Source: Adiantum capillus-veneris (Eukaryota; Streptophyta; Polypodiopsida; Polypodiales; Pteridaceae). From it: DNA of 64,000 bases. Position 1 is the first letter of the stretch. Every line of letters begins with the position of its first letter. The stretch spans positions 82,158,843-82,222,842 of the forward strand of contig CM043950.1 of the NCBI GenBank assembly GCA_014529385.2, read 5' to 3'. This document shows, one piece after another, positions 57,601-64,000 of the stretch. The notes under the pieces were generated by a model. That model was given only the letters and a program-made list of their open reading frames with translations. It searched no databases and was not told where the DNA came from. Made by a program: the position numbers and the translations under genes.

Positions 57601-59106
57601 CAAGTTGGGCATTGAAGCTTTCGAGATGGGAGATATTCTAACACCTGACATAACTTTCAAGGAACATCAAGCCTTTGGTACTCCGTTAATTGGGAAATTG
57701 AGGCTTCATGTCCAAAGCTATGTCAACAAAGAATACTTTTCATCTCTCCTCTCCAACATGAGGATGCTATCCTAGGGGCACCATGGTTCAACCGCATGGC
57801 TGACAACATGAAGTTCCCTGGAAGGAGAATCTACTTCACCTACAAGGAAAAGATCATGTATATAGAAGCTAGTGAGTCTAGTGGTACTATACCACTTGTA
57901 AATCCTCCTGCTTTTGATAAATCAATGAGAAGATTAGTTTTTGCGTACATGATTTTTGTCAAAGAGTCCCTAAAAAGTCCTAATGTTTCATCCAATGTAA
58001 ATGGTAGGAATCATGAAGAGTTAGACTTGTCTAATTGTTTTAAAGGATTCCAAGATGTGTTCATCGATGATATCCCTATGGACTTACCTCCAAAACAAGG
58101 GGATGATGACCATCGAATTGAGCTTCTACCAAGAAGCTCACTGCCTAACAAGTCTCCTTATCAAGTTTCCAAGCTCAATAAGAGAAGATCATGAGACAAG
58201 TACAAGAATTGATAGACAAAGGTATGGTGAGGCCTAGCTCCTCTCCCTTTTGTTCTCTAGTCCTTTTAGTGCAGAAGAAAGATGGTACATACTCCATGTA
58301 TATGGACTATTCTGCACTAAACCATATCAATGTCAAAAACAAATTTCCTGTGCCTCGGGTAGAAGATCTATTTGATAATCTACAAGGCTCTACCTACTTC
58401 AGTAGGATTGACCTTAAAAGTTGCTACCATCAAATAAGGATAGTAAATGATTATATCCTAAAAACCACGTTTCGTACAACGTTTGGTCTTTATGAATATC
58501 TAGTCATGCCTTTTGGCTTGACTAATGCACCAGCTACATTCAATCGTTTAATGGAGAAACTCTTTAGACCCTACCAGAAATTCTCTGGAGTGTTCTTTGA
58601 TGATATCATCATCTACTCCAAGTCCTTAGAGGAACACAAGCAACTTCTCGAGGTGATCTTTCAAGCATTGAGGGAGAACAATCTTTTTATCAATCAAAAG
58701 AAAAGCGAATTTTTCCTTCAAGAGATTCAATACTTAGGTCATATTATCTCTCAAGATGGTATCCATATGGATCCATTAAAGTTGGAGGTAATAAAAGCAT
58801 GGCCTAACCCAAGGAATCTACATGAGCTAAGAAGCTTTATTGGTATGTGCATACTATAGATGCTTCATAGCAAAATTCTCTCAAATAGTAGGACCATTAC
58901 ATGACTTGACAAAGAAGAACGTTAAGTATTCATGGACTGCTAAGGAGAAAAATGCTTTTGACAAGTTCAAAGAGAAGCTTACTTCCCAACCAGTCCTTAT
59001 GCTTTCGGATCTCTCAAAGCCATTTGAGGTACAATGTGATGCTTGTGGTGATTTCCTTGGAGCAGTCTTGCTTCGAGAAGGGCATGGCATAGCATATGAG
59101 AGATGA
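57587..59106 (+). pseudogene. chromovirus protease tail, reverse transcriptase and RNase H start
   Basis: 57587-57775 and 57796-58194 hold the protease tail and the RT N-terminus. Frame 58191-58859 is a well kept RT of 222 codons: FCSLVLLVQKKDGTYSMYMDY, FSRIDLKSCYHQIRI, LVMPFGLTNAPATFNRLM, the catalytic box FFDDIIIYS (58590-58616), and LGHIISQDGIHMDP. A frameshift near 58850 leads to 58840-59106 with YYRCFIAKFSQIVGPLHDLTK and VQCDACGDFLGAVLL, the RNase H first-Asp region (here CDACG rather than the common (T/C)DAS). RT is the best preserved part. Confidence 0.92.
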
Positions 59107-60740
59107 AGGCTCAATACGGATGAACGAGTCTTAGGCATTTATGACAAAGAGCTTTTAGTAAATCTACATGTCCTAGACACATGGAAACACTATCTATTGG
59201 AGACTCCATTTATTTTACGAGCAGACCACCAAAAGTCTCAAGTACTTCATGACGCAAACCAAGATTTCTAACAAATTACAAATGAGGTGGGCAAATTTTC
59301 TTTTGCAATTTTATTTTTATATTGCTCACATTGCTAGTAAGCACAATTAAGTCGCCGATTCACTTTCACGACGACCAAAAGTTAATGTGGTGTCTATAGC
59401 AACCCACAATGATCTATCTTCTATGATAGATGAGTATGCTACTGACCCTGACTTTAAAGACATAATGTCAGCCCTTTCTTTTTTGGGAAAGAAAGAGGAA
59501 CCATTCACCTTGTAGGATGGTTATCTTCTCCATGGCAATAGGCTATGTGTTACCCACTCCCTTTGTGAGGAAGTTATGTATGAATCTCATGCGCCTCCCT
59601 ATGCGGGGCATAGAGGCATTCAACCTACTCTTTGAGGAGTAGATACATACTTCTATTGGCCTACCGTGAAAGTGGACATCCAAGAGTATGTTTCAAAATG
59701 TGTGGTATGCCAAAAGACTAAGTATGATAAATGAAAGCAACCTGGATTACTCCAGCCATAGCCAATGCCTAATTCACTGTGGGAGAGTATATCCATGGAT
59801 TTTATCTTTGGATTACCCAAGTCTATCCATGGGAATACGGGAATATGGACAATAGTCAACAAGTTTAGCAAGCAAGCACACTTTATTCCTGTCAAAAAGA
59901 CTATTAAGGCACACCAAATGGCAACTCTCTTCATATCTCAAATTTTCAAACACCATGGATTACCAACGTCCATCATGTTAGATTGAGATCCTAGAATGAT
60001 TAGTAATTTTTGGAAAGGTCTCTTTGAAAAATTCTAGGTACAAGATTGAATTTTTCTTCGGCCTATCACCCACAAACGGATGGCCAAAGTGAGATAGACA
60101 ATCTTACGATACTCGATCTACTAAAGACTTATGTTACAGAAGTTGATCAACGCTCATAATGGGAAAAGTACTTACCTCTTGTAGAGTATGCGTACAATAA
60201 TACTCTCCATATTTCTACGGGAAAAGCCCCTTTTGAAATCATAGAGGGAAGGGACCTAAAAGTCCCTTGCTACTTAAAGTACACGGGAAGATCTTCGCTG
60301 TCGATGAATATAGCCATGACCTACTTGCTATTGAAGAGCATAGAAGGGCGTTAGCGTTCAAAGGAAATGATTGGGTCTTACTTAAATTTCCCAAGGCTCG
60401 ATTGAGGCAAACGACGGTCCAAAATCCTACGGGCCATCAAAAGTATTATGCTAATCTAGCCAAAAGATACTATGGTCCTTTTCAAATCTTAAAGCTAATC
60501 AATGAGATGGCTTATGAACTCAAGCTGTCGAGCCTTTGGATCATACACAATGCTTTTCATGTGAGCCTACTTGAGCCCTACAAAGCAGAGCCACCAAGTG
60601 AACTAATTATTGAAGACCCTCCCAAAATCAAAGACCAAGAAGAGGTGCTACAACCCGAATCTATCCTTCGGCATGAAGACAAGGTACTACGACATGGTAA
60701 GATTATCTGACGTAATCTTATTAGGTTCAAATATAAATAG
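59107..60740 (+). pseudogene. chromovirus RNase H end, integrase and chromodomain-like tail
   Basis: RNase H remnants (KELLVNLHVLDTWKHYL, 59145-59200) are followed by the integrase zinc region (APPYAGHRGIQ ... CVVCQKTKYD, 59590-59730) with several stops. Then comes the core frame 59765-59986 (WESISMDFIFGLPKS, HHGLPTSIMLD), a frameshifted stretch to 60260 containing the HPQTDGQ-like part, and 60267-60710. The last frame has the C-terminal KRYYGPFQILKLINEMAYEL and VSLLEPYKA, then ESILRHEDKVLRHGKII, an in-frame TGA at 60708-60710 and RNLIRFKYK. That ending resembles the start of the truncated chromodomain of plant chromoviruses. Confidence 0.85.
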
Positions 60741-61012
60741 TATGCATGCTTAGAATCATGTTTGTGATGATGACGTCTCTCAAACACGAAGTAGAATTTG
60801 TCACTCTACTTTGGGAGAATGAAATGGACTAAAGAGCAGACATGCTTGTGGCATGTATGTCTCCCAAGCACCAAATGGATTAATCATGCATCTTGGAATG
60901 ATGTTGTATGGTAAAAAGTGATCCTCTACCCGCTAAGAAACATTAACTTATGACTCAGGCTTTATCTCTTCTATCTCATATCGAGGACGACTATGATATC
61001 AAGACGAGGTAA

Positions 61013-61916
61013 TGTCATAAAATATAATATATAACCAACCCAAATGATTTTCTCATATTAAACTGATCATTTAATGTGGGAGAATAGATAGGAACAAGGG
61101 TTAGAATAGACATGTGATTTCGGGTATATCTCAACACGGGGCCAATGGTAAAGGGGTCCAAATGAGAGATGGTCTATCAAAGAGAAAGGCTAGCTAATGG
61201 ATCTTAAAGACCTTAGAGTTAGCTTCATTAAAGACCTCCAAAGGTTAGTGTTAAAAGTCCTTTGACCTTAGGTAAGCTAGGACTGTACTTGAGGTGGGAA
61301 CTTAGCCCAAGATTGAGGTGCTTGTTGTGCTTGCTGACTAAGGTGCTTGAGGTGATTGTTGTGCTTGCTGACTTAGGTGCTTGTTTTGCTTGTCATGCTT
61401 GCTGACTTAGGTGCTTGAGGTGCTTGTCGTGCTTGCTGACTAAGGTGCTTAATGACTAAGGTGTTAAGGTGCTCCATGACTAACGTGATTGAGGGGGGTA
61501 AGGTGTTCCACAAAGTCAATACATATCCCTACTCAAGGAGGGGGGATCCCTCATTGTAGGGGATAGAGAGAGAACACACACACCCTCAAAAACAAGGCAA
61601 GCTTGGTACAAAGAAAGAAAATAGGAAACTTGTCAAGCTCCTCTTCATGTTGCCCTCATGGTGTGCCTAAAGCGTATTGGTTGGCCTCCCAAGGGGTCCA
61701 ATCGTAATTTAGTTAATTTAATTAATTAATTTTGCATTTATCAGGTCCTCTCTCTCAAAGGGGAAAGTGGGACACTTGTCCCAAGGCTACCCTTGTTGCT
61801 TGATATGCACTAAGAATGTGATTGGCAAAGCTTGAGGAGTTCCAATCAAATGCAAGCTAGTGCTAGAAGAGGGGGTCGACCAAGGAAGGACGGGTCTAGC
61901 TTGGGGGGTATACTCT

Positions 61917-61961
<45 letters not shown>

Positions 61962-62629
61962 ATTGTGTGAAGTGCAAAGTGCAAGAGCTCCATCTCCTTC
62001 TCCAAGCTAGTAGAGAAGTTGAGAGCCTACACCAACAATGCAAATTCAACCAAGAGCCATGCTTCAATGCTTAAGCTTGCCATCTTCTCCATATTCATTA
62101 CTATGCTATTATGTATGCTAGCAAGAAGAGTGATGATAAGTGAGGAACTATTTCTTTCTCCTATGAATGTTTCTGCTTCCTCTTCCCTACCCTCATTCCC
62201 CGCTAGCTCTCTCCACCTTTCAATATGTTTGAGGCCTTGGGACTGAGGTTGGGGATGGTTAATGCTTTTCACAAAGTCTATGTTATGCTCTTGATTCATG
62301 AAGCTTTCTATCTTCATTGCATCACCTAGGTCATAAGGAACACAAAGATTGTATTGTTCCAAGTCTCTCTTGATGGGAGAATCTATAATACAAAAGCCTA
62401 TTGGAGGGGGGACCTGCTCCACATAAATATGGTCCTTAACTATTGTCAAGTTCTCTAAACTCTCTTTCTTGCAAAAATATTGGTTATGCCTAGTTAATTA
62501 AGTATTATGGTTATGTTGCTACCGCTAAATAAGTTCACCCTCTAAGTTCTCAAAGTAGTCTCACAAAAATGCTCTATTGAATTCTCCTAATTCCTCAATT
62601 CTCAAAGTTCATAGGCCATTTCCATTACA
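61013..62629 (+). repeat. 3' LTR (1,617 bp)
   Basis: 61 bp longer than the 5' LTR. The microsatellite is (CA)20 (61919-61959) against (CA)8, and the aggtgcttg minisatellite (61290-61510) has extra units. Confidence 0.93.
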
Positions 62630-62635
62630 ATGTCA

Positions 62636-63061
62636 TGATTTACTCTAAATCTTGTAAAATTTAGTCAATCTTCTTCAAGATAGACTCAAAATCTAGCTAG
62701 TTTTTGTGCACACTGGCAAAAAATCTCTTTGTCCAATAGAAGGCGCAAAAGCTAATGTTCGCAACTCCCTACCTCCCCCTCCCTCCCTCCCTCCCCCCTT
62801 CTCTATCTCTAAGATGAAGTTGAGATGCACGGGAAGCTGGCACGTGGAACACGACAAGCGGGGGCGCATTGTGCCACAATGTAGGTCATGTAATATAGCT
62901 CAACACTGAGAAAATGCACCAAAATTTTCTCAGGTAGGGTTTGTGATCACAGGCAGCATCCATTTTTTGCAGCCTCCTCTAACAGGTGTTGCATGGAGGG
63001 ATCTGTTGGCCTTGAAACTTTTAGTCTCTTTAATAAACTTACCTTTTTGAGATCTCAAGAG

Positions 63062-63150
<89 letters not shown>

Positions 63151-63359
63151 AGTGGCGAGAGCAATGCTTGATTTTTCCCCCAAAAAACTTGGCAAATCTA
63201 CAGATGATAAATTTTAGAGGTAAATTGACTAAATTTGAAGGCTTCCACAATAACTTTCTCTGAATTTGGTAGGCTTTCTCACCTCAAATTGAAACTTTGG
63301 AGGTAAATTTGCAAATTTGTAGATTACACTAAACCTATTTTTTTGAAGCACAAGGCGAA

Positions 63360-63424
<65 letters not shown>

Positions 63425-63464
63425 ACACACACACACACACACAAAACGGTGGTGGCAAGAGCCT

Positions 63465-63495
<31 letters not shown>

Positions 63496-64000
63496 CAATC
63501 GCCATAGCCTAGATACTCTCTCACACACATACGTGGGTGCAACTATGGATGCTTGGGACTCTTGGGAAAAATGTTGAGCAAATGCATGCACGAGAAAGGG
63601 TCACCAAGTTTCACTTACGTTGGAGAGCTAGCTCCCAATTTGGTGACCAGTGTTCGGGAAAAGTGTGCCTCAACTTAGCCTTGAGCCGATTGAAAACTCA
63701 AAACAACCAGTCAAAGGGAGGGGAGGCAGGGGAAGTTCTGCTTGAAAGTTTTCAAAAAATAGACTCACATGTGGTTAGTTTTGAAAATTTTCTCTTTGAA
63801 TCTACCCTAAAGGAAATTTTCTATGTTTGCAAAATTGATTTTTCTCGAACATTGTTGGCGGCATATGTTAGTGCTTGTTGCTCAAGAATTTCTTAAGTTC
63901 CATATGAAGTAGTGTTGAAGTTGAAGATAGTATGTGCATGCTTCAAAAAGCAAAGTTGAGGCACCCTTAAATTCTTAATTGGGGATGCAAGGATGTAGAG
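62636..64000. other. Microsatellite-rich right edge without recognised gene
   Basis: (CT)42 at 63063-63146, (CT)15-(CA)13-cat-(CA)11 at 63363-63443, (CT)13 at 63465-63491. A 119-codon plus frame (63537-63896) has no recognised domain. Confidence 0.5.

Larger units (their letters stand above)
54203..62629 (+). mobile_element. Near-complete chromovirus-type Ty3/gypsy retrotransposon
   Basis: LTRs 54203-55758 and 61013-62629 both run tgtcataaaat...ccattaca. tgtca flanks the element at 54198-54202 and 62631-62635 (one extra base before the right copy). tRNA-Met primer-binding site at 55760-55771 (tagtatcagagc, one mismatch). Internal region of 5.25 kb: gag, protease, RT, RNase H, integrase and a C-terminal tail resembling the short chromodomain of plant chromoviruses. 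Several stops and frameshifts mean it is not autonomous. Confidence 0.93.

Overview
The window looks like repeat-dense nuclear DNA of a flowering plant. The basis is the mix of Ty3/gypsy and Ty1/copia LTR retrotransposons primed by tRNA-Asp and tRNA-Met, a CACTA (En/Spm) element with a tnp2 transposase remnant, MITE-like elements, long CT/GA, CA/GT and AT microsatellites, and short spliceosomal introns. I see no confident host gene, no RNA gene and no CRISPR array. The species cannot be named from the sequence.

Layout. 1-3846: 5' part of a minus-strand, tRNA-Asp-primed LTR element, with a decayed tandem array of about ten palindromic motifs in its leader. 3847-9659: non-coding sequence with an exact 420-bp-period duplication. 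9660-18699: a decayed plus-strand Ty3/gypsy element with two RNase H domains (Tat-like), whose 5' LTR has lost its promoter and primer-binding end. 20495-33906: a 5.06-kb minus-strand Ty1/copia element (TSD ttcct on both sides) split by an 8.35-kb DNA element at 20565-28915. 33907-37181: two related MITE-like elements and a 24-G run. 37182-45572: mosaic repeat copies, one carrying a 1,535-bp solo LTR whose empty site survives in the second copy. 45572 to about 49335: CACTA end and tnp2 pseudogene. 54203-62629: a near-complete chromovirus-type gypsy element with TSD. The remainder is microsatellite-rich and unassigned.

The most notable object is the 8.35-kb element. It has 37-bp imperfect terminal inverted repeats (12 bp perfect at the tips) and sits inside the copia 3' LTR, so it must be a younger insertion. 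Two plus-strand genes with phase-compatible introns (A: 365 codons, B: 493 codons, both of unknown function) converge on a minus-strand gene block. The minus block encodes a transposase-like protein whose D-103-D-20-CxxC spacing resembles the RAG1/Transib catalytic core. Immediately after it, fused or abutting, lies an unmistakable histone H3 fold with a non-standard 110-residue acidic/basic tail. A nearly perfect 189-bp palindrome separates the two converging blocks. All of its genes carry one or two stops or frameshifts, so this copy is probably dead, but the architecture (a mobile DNA element encoding a histone H3 variant) is one I do not recognise from described plant transposon superfamilies.
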